A stretch of DNA of 64,000 nucleotides from Paraburkholderia sp. Tr-20389 (lineage in GTDB: Bacteria > Pseudomonadota > Gammaproteobacteria > Burkholderiales > Burkholderiaceae), in NCBI RefSeq assembly GCF_017104565.1, contig NZ_JAAGPD010000001.1, positions 806,001-870,000 on the forward strand, given 5' to 3'. Position 1 is the first letter of the stretch. Every line of letters begins with the position of its first letter. The notes below the pieces were generated by a model. That model saw nothing but the letters and a program-made list of their open reading frames with translations. It was not told where the DNA came from and made no database searches. This document shows, piece by piece, positions 53,926 through 63,061 of the stretch. The position numbers and the translations under genes were made by a program.

Positions 53926-54053
53926 AAGCGCGCAGAGCAGACTGACTTCCAACGTTGGCCGACACCGTAGCGCGGATTGCCGCTGGCGTATGGACCAGCG
54001 GCGTCGCCGCATGGCCGAAGTCGGGCGATCATGCCCGTTCCCGGGAGAATCGA

Positions 54054-55037
54054 ATGGACGTATCAAGCGCAAGTCGCAACACGCATTGGGCGGCTCAGCA
54101 GGACGACAACGAACAGGACCGCAGCGGAGCTGATGACAACCATCCGCGGGCGGATGCGGCACCTGCGTCGCGCGATCAGGACCGCCATAACGAGCCGAAT
54201 GAAGGCGCGGCGCAGCATGGCGATCCGGCTTCCGCGCCGGTCATGCAGAAGCAGCAGACATCGAATGCTTCCGCGCGAGCGCGACCGTCTCGCTCGACGC
54301 TCAGCCAGATCAGCGATGGCTCACCGCTGACGGCACAACCGGCCGGCGCGTCGACCGTTTCTAGCGGCACACCGGTCGCCAACGCGAACATTCCACCCAC
54401 GGAACCCCAGCATCTGCTCGACAGATACGAGGACGTCAACGACCATCCGACCGACACCGACAATGCCAATAGCGAGGGTGCGCTACAGGCCGACCGGATG
54501 CGCGGCATGCCGGAGGACGAGGTGCTGTTCGTGAAGCAGATCAACCTGATCAACCAGCAGATCGACGCATTGCCGCCGACTGCGCGTGCCCGCTACCGCG
54601 AAAGACTGAACGACGCGATCCGCGAGTACGGTGAGACGACTTCGCCTGAAGCGCGCCAGAAGATCGCGACGGCGCTTCAAGACAACGTGCAGAAGCCGGT
54701 GAACGCCGCGTACCAGAAGATCATGGGCGATCCGGCGCAGCGCATGCAGCTAGAGTTCACGCCGCCCTATGGCACGGGTCTGCTGGGGGCGGCGGGGCAG
54801 AACCAGGCTGACCAGCTCAGGCGGTTAGGACAGCAGTTCAATGAAGCAAAGACGCCCGGGCAACGCGAGGCGCTGTTCAAACAGGCCGCCAGCCTGCGTC
54901 ATCAGATGCAGCGTGACGTTCAGACCGCCATCGCGAACGAACAGAAAACGCTTACGGAGCAATGGGCGCAGGCCGACCGCGAGCTGGATCAGGCGCTGAG
55001 TGATGCAGCGGGTATTGCACCCACGACCGTCCAATAA
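54054..55037 (+). CDS. Effector-like hypothetical protein with disordered N-terminus and coiled-coil body
   Basis: A 327-residue protein behind CCGGGAGAA at ATG 54054. Residues 1-140 are disordered, rich in Ser, Asn, Asp, Gln and Pro (MDVSSASRNTHWAAQQDDN), resembling the leader of the toxin-like protein at 50785. Residues 160-327 are highly helical (VLFVKQINLINQQIDALP, LRRLGQQFNEAKTPGQ, EQWAQADRELDQALSDA). No signal peptide, Cys or membrane segment. Function not recognised; it may be a second effector, a translocator or a chaperone-like partner of the toxin. Confidence 0.7.
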   Translation: MDVSSASRNTHWAAQQDDNEQDRSGADDNHPRADAAPASRDQDRHNEPNEGAAQHGDPASAPVMQKQQTSNASARARPSRSTLSQISDGSPLTAQPAGASTVSSGTPVANANIPPTEPQHLLDRYEDVNDHPTDTDNANSEGALQADRMRGMPEDEVLFVKQINLINQQIDALPPTARARYRERLNDAIREYGETTSPEARQKIATALQDNVQKPVNAAYQKIMGDPAQRMQLEFTPPYGTGLLGAAGQNQADQLRRLGQQFNEAKTPGQREALFKQAASLRHQMQRDVQTAIANEQKTLTEQWAQADRELDQALSDAAGIAPTTVQ

Positions 55038-55045
55038 CCGCCCAG

Positions 55046-55348
55046 GTGCAGTCGCGCGTCAGCCAGTGGCTGAACGATCTCGGCTGGGGCAGCGCCCAGC
55101 TGAGAGATGTGCTGCAACGCACCCGTCCCGGCGTGAATTTTGAGGCTCAGCCAGGCGACCAAGCGATCCTGGACTGGATCCACGGCGAGGGACCCACTCC
55201 TGCACGCCTTCAGCAGGAGATGATTCATGACGGTTTCCCTGACCTGACTCCGGATACGGTCCGCAACTTTTTCAACGGCACGCATGTTCCGCCGCCGGAA
55301 GTCCTACAACGGATCAAGGAATGGCTGTGGGGAACGCACCACGGCTGA
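55046..55348 (+). CDS. Small hypothetical protein coupled to, or frameshifted from, the preceding gene
   Basis: A 100-residue ORF starting at GTG 55046, 8 bp after the preceding stop and in another frame. It is Trp-rich and helical (VSQWLNDLGWGSAQLRDVL, DTVRNFFNGTHVPPPEVL, RIKEWLWGTHHG). Its frame is open upstream only to 55004, so if it is really the C-terminus of the 54054 product, the frameshift must lie within 55004-55037. Otherwise it is a short translationally coupled partner. No known family recognised. Confidence 0.55.
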   Translation: MQSRVSQWLNDLGWGSAQLRDVLQRTRPGVNFEAQPGDQAILDWIHGEGPTPARLQQEMIHDGFPDLTPDTVRNFFNGTHVPPPEVLQRIKEWLWGTHHG

Positions 55349-55399
55349 GGGAGTAGCCGGCGGTGCAATCCGACAGGCAACGACGTCTTGCCGAGAATC

Positions 55400-55420
55400 G
55401 CCGCCCTCTACCGGGGCGGC
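55400..55420. terminator. GC-rich hairpin after the effector-like genes
   Basis: Perfect 7-bp stem GCCGCCC/GGGCGGC with a 7-base loop, 52 bp past the last ORF of the island. It lacks a T-run, so it is only a weak intrinsic terminator candidate. Confidence 0.4.
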
Positions 55421-55516
55421 CTCGTGCATAGCATCGCCGCCAGCCTGAAACACGCGTCGAACTCCTCCATCTTGCCCACGATGACGCTTCGCACGATGGC
55501 CCTGGCCAGCGGCCCC

Positions 55517-56437
55517 CTACCCCTCCCGTGCCGCCCTCAACTCCCCCGCGATGAAATCCACAAACGTCCGGATCCGCGCCGACATCTGATGCCTTTGCGA
55601 ATACACCGCGAAGATATCCGCGCCCGGCGTCTCATACGCGGGCAGCACCTGCACGAGCCGGCCATCGGCGAGATATTCGTTGATGTCCCACTCCGCGCGC
55701 ATCAAAATGCCGTGCCCTTCCAGCGCCCACTTCACTGCGATCTCGCCGTCGTTGGTCGTCAGATTGCCGTTGATGCGCACCGCCTCCGTCTTGCGCGCGG
55801 CGCCGCGTCCCGTCGAGAGACGCCATATGCCGTACGCTTCGTCGCCCTGCCGTATGCCGATGCAGTTGTGCCGCACGAGATCGTGCGGCGCGAGCGGCAC
55901 CCCGTATCCGGCGATGTACGACGGCGCCGCGCACAGCAGCCTTCGATTCGGCGCGAGCCGGCGCGCGACAACGCGGCTGTCGGGCGGCTCGCCGAAGCGG
56001 ATGCAGACATCGAACGCATCGTCGGTGAGCGGCGGCGGCGTCACCGACAGCTGCAATTGCACCGCGACCTGCGGATAGCGGACGACAAAGCGCGAGATCG
56101 CCGGCGCGACGTGACTGCGCCCGAAGCCGAGCGTCGCGTTCACCCGCAGCAACCCCTTCGGACTCTTCTTCGCGCTGCCCAGCAGTTCGGACAGCGCGTC
56201 GATTTCATCGAGGATCCGACGCGCATGCTCCAGATACACCTCGCCTTCCGGCGTCAGCATCATCCGGCGCGTGGTCCGGTTGACGAGGGGCACGCCCGCG
56301 CGCTGCTCCATCTGCGTCAACCGCTTGCTCACGGCGGCGGGCGTCAACCCCAGCTCGCGCGCCGCGGCGCTCAGACTGCCCGAGGCCGCCAGCGTCGAAA
56401 AAAAGCTCAGATCGGTGGGTTGAACAGTGTCGGTCAC
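55517..56437 (-). CDS. LysR-family regulator divergent from dmlA
   Basis: A 306-residue LysR regulator. The winged helix is at residues about 8-65 (LSFFSTLAASGSLSAAARELG, LTPAAVSKRLTQMEQ), followed by the periplasmic-binding-like effector domain (FDVCIRFGEPPDSRVVARRL). It is divergent from the dehydrogenase gene across a 107-bp spacer, the standard layout for a LysR activator. Tartrate or D-malate is the likely inducer, by context (DmlR-like). Confidence 0.9.
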   Translation of the reverse strand: MTDTVQPTDLSFFSTLAASGSLSAAARELGLTPAAVSKRLTQMEQRAGVPLVNRTTRRMMLTPEGEVYLEHARRILDEIDALSELLGSAKKSPKGLLRVNATLGFGRSHVAPAISRFVVRYPQVAVQLQLSVTPPPLTDDAFDVCIRFGEPPDSRVVARRLAPNRRLLCAAPSYIAGYGVPLAPHDLVRHNCIGIRQGDEAYGIWRLSTGRGAARKTEAVRINGNLTTNDGEIAVKWALEGHGILMRAEWDINEYLADGRLVQVLPAYETPGADIFAVYSQRHQMSARIRTFVDFIAGELRAAREG

Positions 56438-56544
56438 GGTGCGATTGATGAACTGAAGTTAAAGATGCTTTGAGTCTAGCACCGGTTACTGCGTTCCCAG
56501 TTGGGTAAAGTCGGTCTCATTCCAAATCATTCGAGGAGTGAGAC

Positions 56545-57627
56545 ATGAAGACCTATCGCATTGCAACGATCCCCGGCGACGGCATCGGCAAGGAAGTCGT
56601 ACCGGCCGGCAAGGAAGTGCTGGAAGCGCTCGCGCGCACGAGCAACGGCTTGCGCTTCGAGTTCGAGAACTTCGACTGGGGCGCCGACTACTACCGCGAG
56701 CATGGCGTGATGATGCCCGCCGACGGTCTCGACGCGATTCGCGACAAGGACGCGATCCTGTTCGGCTCGGCGGGCGATCCCGATGTGCCCGATCACGTGA
56801 CGCTGTGGGGCCTGCGCCTGAAGATCTGCCAGGGCTTCGACCAGTACGCGAACGTGCGTCCGACGCGCATCCTGCCCGGCATCGACGCGCCGCTGAAACG
56901 CTGCACGCCCGAAGACCTGAACTGGGTGATCGTCCGCGAAAACTCCGAAGGCGAATACTCGGGCGTGGGCGGCCGCGTGCATCAGGGTCATCCGATCGAA
57001 GCCGCTACCGACGTGTCGATCCTCACGCGCGCCGGCGTCGAGCGCATCATGCGCTTCGCGTTCCGTCTCGCGCAGTCGCGTCCGCGCAAGCTGCTTACCG
57101 TCATCACGAAGAGCAATGCGCAACGCCACGCGATGGTGATGTGGGACGAAGTCGCGCTGCAGATTTCGAAAGAGTTCCCCGACGTCAAATGGGACAAGGA
57201 ACTCGTCGATGCCTCGACGGCGCGCATGATCAACCGCCCCGCTTCGCTCGACACCATCGTCGCGACCAACCTGCACGCCGACATCCTGAGCGATCTCGCC
57301 GCCGCGCTCGCGGGCAGCCTGGGCATTGCGCCGACCGGCAACATCGACCCCGAACACCGTTATCCCTCGATGTTCGAACCGATCCACGGTTCGGCATTCG
57401 ACATCATGGGCAAGGGCCTTGCGAATCCGATCGGCACGTTCTGGTCGGTCGTGATGCTGCTCGAACACCTCGGCGAATTCGAAGCGGCGAAACGCGTGAT
57501 GAGCGCCATCGAAACGGTGACGGCCGACACCTCGCTGCATACAGGCGACCTCGGCGGCAAGGCGACGACGGCGCAAGTGACGGCGGCCGTGTGCGCGCTC
57601 GTCGAGAAAGCAGCCGTGGCCGCGTAA
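56545..57627 (+). CDS. dmlA: Tartrate dehydrogenase / D-malate dehydrogenase (decarboxylating)
   Basis: A 360-residue NAD-dependent beta-decarboxylating dehydrogenase of the isopropylmalate dehydrogenase superfamily. It oxidises D-malate to pyruvate, and/or tartrate. Seen are TIPGDGIGKEVVPAG at the N-terminus, the substrate-binding Arg region KICQGFDQYANVRPTR and VRENSEGEYSGVGG. The metal-binding Asp region is TIVATNLHADILSDLAAAL, and NAD-binding GSAFDIMGKGLANPIG is also present. The Ser-Glu-Gly-Glu-Tyr motif favours the TtuC/DmlA branch over LeuB. GAGGAGTGAG precedes the ATG. The next gene is its transporter. Confidence 0.93.
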   Translation: MKTYRIATIPGDGIGKEVVPAGKEVLEALARTSNGLRFEFENFDWGADYYREHGVMMPADGLDAIRDKDAILFGSAGDPDVPDHVTLWGLRLKICQGFDQYANVRPTRILPGIDAPLKRCTPEDLNWVIVRENSEGEYSGVGGRVHQGHPIEAATDVSILTRAGVERIMRFAFRLAQSRPRKLLTVITKSNAQRHAMVMWDEVALQISKEFPDVKWDKELVDASTARMINRPASLDTIVATNLHADILSDLAAALAGSLGIAPTGNIDPEHRYPSMFEPIHGSAFDIMGKGLANPIGTFWSVVMLLEHLGEFEAAKRVMSAIETVTADTSLHTGDLGGKATTAQVTAAVCALVEKAAVAA

Positions 57628-57739
57628 CACGTCCGCCCGCAGGCTTCGCGCACACAACAACAACTGACCGCAAACGGCAGACGACGCGCGAAGCCCGAAT
57701 ATGCCGGCACAGTCCGGCTAACCTCCAAGGAGGAGACAT

Positions 57740-59059
57740 ATGCAACCGGAACTCGAAGCACTCGAAGCGCGAGTCTCGCGCAAGCTCATGTGGCGGATCA
57801 TTCCGTTCGTGATGCTGCTTTACTTCGTCAGCTTCCTCGATCGCGTCAACGTCGGCTTCGCGGCGATGACGATGAACAAGGCGATCGGCCTTTCGCCGAC
57901 GGCATTCGGCCTCGGCGGCGGGCTGTTCTTCATCGGCTACTTTCTGTTCGAGGTGCCGTCCAATCTCATTCTGCATCGCGTGGGCGCCAGAATCTGGATC
58001 GCGCGCGTGATGGTGACGTGGGGCATCATCTCGGCCGCCTCGGCGTTCGTGACGGGACCGACCAGCTTCTATGTGTTGCGCTTCGTGCTGGGCGTCGCGG
58101 AAGCGGGCTTCTTTCCCGGCATCATTCTTTATCTGAGCCTCTGGTTTCCGGCGAAGCAGCGCGCGGCAGCCGCCGCATGGTTCATGGCCGCGGCGCCGAT
58201 TTCGACGGCCATCGGCTCGCCGCTCTCCGGCGCGATCATGCAGATGCCGCCCATCTTCGGTCTCGCCGACTGGCAACTGCTCTACATCATCGAGGCGCTG
58301 CCTGCCGTCGTGCTCGGCTTCGTGGTGTTGAAGTTCCTCACCGACACGCCGTCGAAAGCGCACTGGCTGCAAGCCGACGAACGCGCATGGCTGATCGCGA
58401 AGCTCAAGTCCGAGGCCGACGAGCGCAAAGGTCACGCGGGCCACACGGCCGGCGCGTTGAGTGCACTGCGCGATCCGCGTGTGCTGGCGCTCGCGCTGAT
58501 CTACTTCGGCACGTCGGCGGGCTTGTACACGCTGGGACTGTGGGCGCCGCTGATCATCAGGCAGTTCGGCTTCAGCGCGCTGCAAACGGGCTTGCTCACG
58601 GGCATTCCGAGCATCCTCGCCGTGATCGCGATGGTGCTGTGGGCGCGGCACTCCGACAAGACGGAAGAGCGCACGTGGCACGTCGTCATCCCATGCGCAC
58701 TGGCGTGCATCGGCTTCATCTTCGCGGGTCAGGCAGGCACCGCGTTATTGATCGTGCTGGCGCTGGTCGTCGTCAATGTGGGCATCAGCGCGGCGAAGGC
58801 ACCGCTGTGGGCAATGCCGAGCATGTTCCTCTCCGGCGCGGGCGCGGCAGCGGGTATCGCGATGATCAATTCCGTCGGCAACCTCGGCGGCTTCGTCGGT
58901 CCGTTCGCGATAGGCTGGCTCAAGAACGTGACGGGCGGCTACTCAGCGGGCCTGTATGTGGTCGGCGCCACGCTGGCCGTGTCCGCAGCCGTCACGCTGC
59001 TGCTGAGCCGCAAGGCCGCGCAGCAGCCGGTGACGGGGTGCATGCGGCACGATCATTGA
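57740..59059 (+). CDS. ttuB: MFS transporter, ACS family, putative tartrate transporter
   Basis: A 439-residue inner-membrane anion:cation symporter with 12 predicted helices. Family marks are SFLDRVNVGFAAMTM, FEVPSNLILHRVGARIW and GVAEAGFFPGIILYLSLWFP. AAGGAGGAGA lies just before the ATG. It follows the tartrate/D-malate dehydrogenase by 112 bp on the same strand, as ttuB accompanies ttuC in characterised tartrate operons. Substrate assignment is by context. Confidence 0.85.
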   Translation: MQPELEALEARVSRKLMWRIIPFVMLLYFVSFLDRVNVGFAAMTMNKAIGLSPTAFGLGGGLFFIGYFLFEVPSNLILHRVGARIWIARVMVTWGIISAASAFVTGPTSFYVLRFVLGVAEAGFFPGIILYLSLWFPAKQRAAAAAWFMAAAPISTAIGSPLSGAIMQMPPIFGLADWQLLYIIEALPAVVLGFVVLKFLTDTPSKAHWLQADERAWLIAKLKSEADERKGHAGHTAGALSALRDPRVLALALIYFGTSAGLYTLGLWAPLIIRQFGFSALQTGLLTGIPSILAVIAMVLWARHSDKTEERTWHVVIPCALACIGFIFAGQAGTALLIVLALVVVNVGISAAKAPLWAMPSMFLSGAGAAAGIAMINSVGNLGGFVGPFAIGWLKNVTGGYSAGLYVVGATLAVSAAVTLLLSRKAAQQPVTGCMRHDH

Positions 59060-59108
59060 TCGCCCGATGTTCAACGCATGACGGACGGGCCGGCACGAAG
59101 AATCGACG

Positions 59109-59288
59109 TTACCGGCCCAACTTTCTGATCTTTGCCTTACCGTCGCCGTATGCCTTGCGCGCCGTGCCCGTCGCCTGTTGCAGATCGCCTTTCAGTTGCT
59201 GCGTACGATTGCCGGTCGCCTTGCCCACGACCTCGTTGACCTTGCCCTTCACCTGCTGCGCCACACCCTTCAGCTGATCGCGGTTCAT
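59109..59288 (-). CDS. CsbD-family small stress protein
   Basis: A 59-residue hydrophilic protein (MNRDQLKGVAQQVKGKVNE..., then VVGKATGNRTQQLKGDLQQ), a typical CsbD domain of two amphipathic repeats. Start at ATG ending at 59288, with AGGGAGA upstream. CsbD proteins accumulate in general stress and stationary phase; molecular role unknown. It is separate from its neighbours. Confidence 0.9.
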   Translation of the reverse strand: MNRDQLKGVAQQVKGKVNEVVGKATGNRTQQLKGDLQQATGTARKAYGDGKAKIRKLGR

Positions 59289-59476
59289 ATTGCTCTCCCT
59301 GTCGACTGGCGCGTCGGCGCCATCAAAGCGAGCAGCACGCAATTCACGCGCCAAGCCATGCGAGAGCGGCGCATTGCCTTGCATATTGACGAACACAGCG
59401 CATTCCTAAGGTCAAAATGAACGCGTCGTCATGACAAAGCGCAGGTAACTTGTACCCACACAGGCAGACGGCGCCT

Positions 59477-62400
59477 TCATTCGACATTCGCCTCGATGCG
59501 CTGCTCAGCCCACGTTTCCAGTTCGTCAGCAGATAACGCCGCCGAATAAAGGAACCCCTGCAACTCGTCGCAACCGATGCTGCGCAGTGTATTCGCTTCA
59601 TCTTCGCTTTCCACGCCCTCGGCGACCACGCGCAGACCGAGTTCATGTCCAAGCTCGATGATTGCCTTGATGACGGCAAGATCGGCGGGTGCATCGAGCA
59701 TGTCGCGCACGAACGCTCTGTCGATCTTCAAACGATCCAGCGGAAAGCGATTCAGATAGCTGAGGCTGGAATAGCCGGTGCCGAAGTCGTCGAGTGACAG
59801 CTTCACGCCCAGCGCGCGGATCGCACGAATCGCGTCGAGATAATTCTCCGCGCTATCCATCAACACCGTTTCGGTGATCTCGAGTTCGAGCCGCTGCGGC
59901 GCGACGCCATGCGTGGCGAGACTGTGCCGCAACGTCTCGACGAGATCGGCGTCGCGCAACTGGATCGCCGACAGATTGATCGACATGCGCAGCTCGCCCA
60001 TCTCCGCATCACGCCAGCGCGCGAGCTGCCTGCACGCTTCGTCGATGACCCACGCGCCGATCGGAATGATGAGCCGCGTTTCTTCGGCGATCGGAATGAA
60101 CTGCGCCGGCGTCACCGCGCCCAGTTGCGGATGCGTCCAGCGCAACAGGCCCTCGACGCTGACGAGCGCGCCCGTTTGCGCGTCGAGACATGGCTGATAC
60201 GCGAGGCGCAATTCGCGCCGCTCGATCGCGGTGCGCATGCAGGCTTCGAGCGCGAGCCGTTGACGCGCGCGTTCTGCCATATCGGGCGAAAAGAACTTCA
60301 CGAGATTGCGCCCCGCCGCTTTCGCCTGATACATCGCGGCATCGGCATTCTGCATCAGCGTTTCGATGTCGGTGCCGTCGTCGGGATAGAGCGCGACGCC
60401 CACGCTGCACGCAACCTGCAGCGTGACGCCGCCCATCGCATGCGGCTCGCGCACGAGCGGCAGCAAACGTTCGTCGATGGTGCGCGCGACATCGGCGGCG
60501 CTGCCCGCATCGGCGAGGATCATCGTGAACTCGTCGCCGCCCAGACGGCTCACGGTGTCGCCGCTGCGCACCGCCTGCACGAGCCGCCGCGACACGGAAC
60601 GCAGCAGACCGTCGCCGATATGATGGCCGAGCGAATCGTTGATGTCCTTGAAACGGTCGAGGTCGATGAAGAGCACGGCCACGCGCTGCTGCGCGTATTT
60701 CGCGTTTTCTAGCACGACGCCCAGGCGCTTCGTGAACAGCGCGCGATTCGGCAACTCCGTCAATACGTCGTGCTCCGCCAGAAACTCGATGCGCGCCTCG
60801 CTCTTCTTGCGATCGGTGATATCGATCAGCGTGCAGATGTAGTGCGAGACGCTGCCGCGCTTGTCGCGCACCGCGCTGATCATCAGCCATGCCGGATAGT
60901 CGCCGCCTTGACGCCGCCGGATCTGCGCTTCGCCGTTCCATGAACTGGAGCGGTCGACGAGCGTCGCGAGCGCCGTGATCACCGTGCCGCCGTTCGCGCC
61001 GGCGACGATGAACGCCGGCGGCTTGCCCGCGATATCTTCGGCGCGATAACCCGTCGCACGATAGAACGACGCATTGGCCGTCAACAGACGCCGCTCCTGG
61101 TCGAGAATCAGGATCGCCTCCGACGACGCCTCGAACACCTTCGCCCACAATTCGAGCCGCTGCTCCATCAGCTTGATCTGGTTGATCGGCGTGAAGGCTG
61201 TCAGCACGGCGTCGCGGCCCTGGAAGTTCAGGCGCCGCGCGGACAGCATCGCCCATGTCGGTTCGGTGCTCGCTTTCCAGCGCACTTCGAACTCGTCGAC
61301 GGCATCGCGATCGGACAACTGCTGGAAGAAACGCGCGCGCACCGACGAATCGAGGCCATAGGCCCACGGGTCCGTCGTACAGCCGTTGAGCCAGTACAGC
61401 GCGGGTTGGTTCGCGTGCAGCACTTCATGACCGGGGACGGCCGTCACCATCATCGGCACGGGCGTCGATTCGACGAGTGCATGCTGCGCGGCAGACGCGC
61501 GCGCCGTCGCCGCGAGTTCCTTCTGTACATCGCGCTCGCGGTCGAGCTGTTCGAGCATGTCGTTGAAACCGCGCACGAGCTGGCCGATTTCATCCTGACT
61601 ATGCCAGTCCGCGCGGACCCCGTGATCGCCCGTCCTGCGCACGGTGTCCATCACGCGTGCGAGTTGACGCAGCGGCCGGGAAATCTGCTGCGCGACGAAA
61701 TAGACCATGCCGAGAATGCTGCACAACAGGAAGAGTGCGGTGCCGAGATGCAGCCACATACGCGAAAATAGTCCGCGCACGCGCGCATGCAACAGGCCGT
61801 CGAGCTGGACCGAGGTGCTGCGCCAGGTGTCGCGCACGCTGGCCACGAGTGTTTGCTGCTGCACGTCGACGATCGACAGCAATGCGGGATCGACCTGGCC
61901 ATTGCTGTCGACGATAATACGCGCCGCATGACGATACGACTCGACGGCGGTGAGCATGCGGGCCATCGAAGGCCCGAGCGCCGAATCGAGCGCATGATTC
62001 GCCGCGCCCGCTTCCGAAAAGTCGGAGCGCATGCCTTGCAGCACGGCATCGAGCTGCCCTTCGAGAACAAGATAGCGCGTGCGCAATTCGTCGTGCGAGC
62101 GCGCTGCGTGCGCGCCTTCGTGCAACTGCCTGCCGATGCGGTTCACCGATTCGAGCAGTGCCGGATAACGCAGGATCGACAGCGACATCGCGTAGTAACT
62201 GTCGAGGTCGGGATCGAGTATCAGGTTCGATTGATTGCCGACGCGCGTCACGAGTTCGCGGCATGCGTCGAGGGCTTCGTTGATCTGTGCGGCGGTGGGC
62301 TGCGATTCGCGAGCCAGCACGTCGAGCGCCGCGCGCACACGCGCATTCAGCTCCGCGCTTTGCAGATGTGCGCCATAGCGCGCTTCAGTGTGCGTGAGAT

Positions 62401-62662
62401 CCGTCTGTGCCGCTTCGAGACGCGCAGCGGGCGGACGCCGCCCCGCGCCCGCCATCGCGACGTCGATCAGCGCATCGCTTACCGTGCCGATATAGGCGTT
62501 ACCGACGATCTCCTTGTTCGAAAAGTCGATCGAAATGTATTTCTCGTGGATCAGAATGCCGCTGATGTACACCACCGCGCTCAGATCGAGCAGATAGATC
62601 AGCAACAGCTTGCGTCCCACGCGCAAACGCGCAAGCAGGCGGAAGAATAGATTGCGCTTCAT
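59477..62662 (-). CDS. Membrane-bound PAS-GGDEF-EAL protein (cyclic-di-GMP turnover)
   Basis: A 1061-residue inner-membrane signalling protein. TM1 (LLLIYLLDLSAVVYISGILI, near residue 20) and TM2 (LGTALFLLCSILGMVYFVAQ, near 305) bracket a large helical periplasmic sensor. Then come HAMP (ISRPLRQLARVMDTV), two PAS-type domains, GGDEF (LGGDEF near 707, with inhibitory site RSGD five residues before) and EAL. The cyclase motif is intact. The EAL signature reads EGLLRW, but DDFGTGYSS and later catalytic blocks are kept, so both activities are possible. A GTG 15 codons upstream is an alternative start. Confidence 0.93.
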   Translation of the reverse strand: MKRNLFFRLLARLRVGRKLLLIYLLDLSAVVYISGILIHEKYISIDFSNKEIVGNAYIGTVSDALIDVAMAGAGRRPPAARLEAAQTDLTHTEARYGAHLQSAELNARVRAALDVLARESQPTAAQINEALDACRELVTRVGNQSNLILDPDLDSYYAMSLSILRYPALLESVNRIGRQLHEGAHAARSHDELRTRYLVLEGQLDAVLQGMRSDFSEAGAANHALDSALGPSMARMLTAVESYRHAARIIVDSNGQVDPALLSIVDVQQQTLVASVRDTWRSTSVQLDGLLHARVRGLFSRMWLHLGTALFLLCSILGMVYFVAQQISRPLRQLARVMDTVRRTGDHGVRADWHSQDEIGQLVRGFNDMLEQLDRERDVQKELAATARASAAQHALVESTPVPMMVTAVPGHEVLHANQPALYWLNGCTTDPWAYGLDSSVRARFFQQLSDRDAVDEFEVRWKASTEPTWAMLSARRLNFQGRDAVLTAFTPINQIKLMEQRLELWAKVFEASSEAILILDQERRLLTANASFYRATGYRAEDIAGKPPAFIVAGANGGTVITALATLVDRSSSWNGEAQIRRRQGGDYPAWLMISAVRDKRGSVSHYICTLIDITDRKKSEARIEFLAEHDVLTELPNRALFTKRLGVVLENAKYAQQRVAVLFIDLDRFKDINDSLGHHIGDGLLRSVSRRLVQAVRSGDTVSRLGGDEFTMILADAGSAADVARTIDERLLPLVREPHAMGGVTLQVACSVGVALYPDDGTDIETLMQNADAAMYQAKAAGRNLVKFFSPDMAERARQRLALEACMRTAIERRELRLAYQPCLDAQTGALVSVEGLLRWTHPQLGAVTPAQFIPIAEETRLIIPIGAWVIDEACRQLARWRDAEMGELRMSINLSAIQLRDADLVETLRHSLATHGVAPQRLELEITETVLMDSAENYLDAIRAIRALGVKLSLDDFGTGYSSLSYLNRFPLDRLKIDRAFVRDMLDAPADLAVIKAIIELGHELGLRVVAEGVESEDEANTLRSIGCDELQGFLYSAALSADELETWAEQRIEANVE

Positions 62663-63061
62663 GGCATGCGCGCCACTGCGTACGACATCGAACGAGTCAC
62701 ACCGCACTCCCGGTCAAAGGTAGGAGAGAAAGTGGCGCGCCGGCTTCCATGGAACCGCTCGCCACTACGGCATATCGGCGGGTCGATTCGCGACTTTAGC
62801 GTTTGCTGAATAATCCCTTCGACGGTGCGCAAATGCTGCGCGCAGGTGCAGAAAACAAGGCCTTTTCGATCGATCCGCACCAACGTGCATCACGCTTCAT
62901 GCGCGTTTTTCAACGTCGTTGACTTGACGACGCAACCATTCGCATGCCGACGTGAAATCGGTTTTGGCGGCATCATAGGCGGCTTGAGATGACCTCTTCA
63001 TGCGACACGGCTTTCAGCCTCGACCGCACTGGCGTGCATGGGACCCGGGTAAGGAGACATC
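62663..63061. other. Intergenic region between the GGDEF/EAL gene and the GNAT gene
   Basis: 399 bp between divergent genes, presumably holding both promoters. No recognisable operator, hairpin with T-run or RNA gene was seen. Confidence 0.4.
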
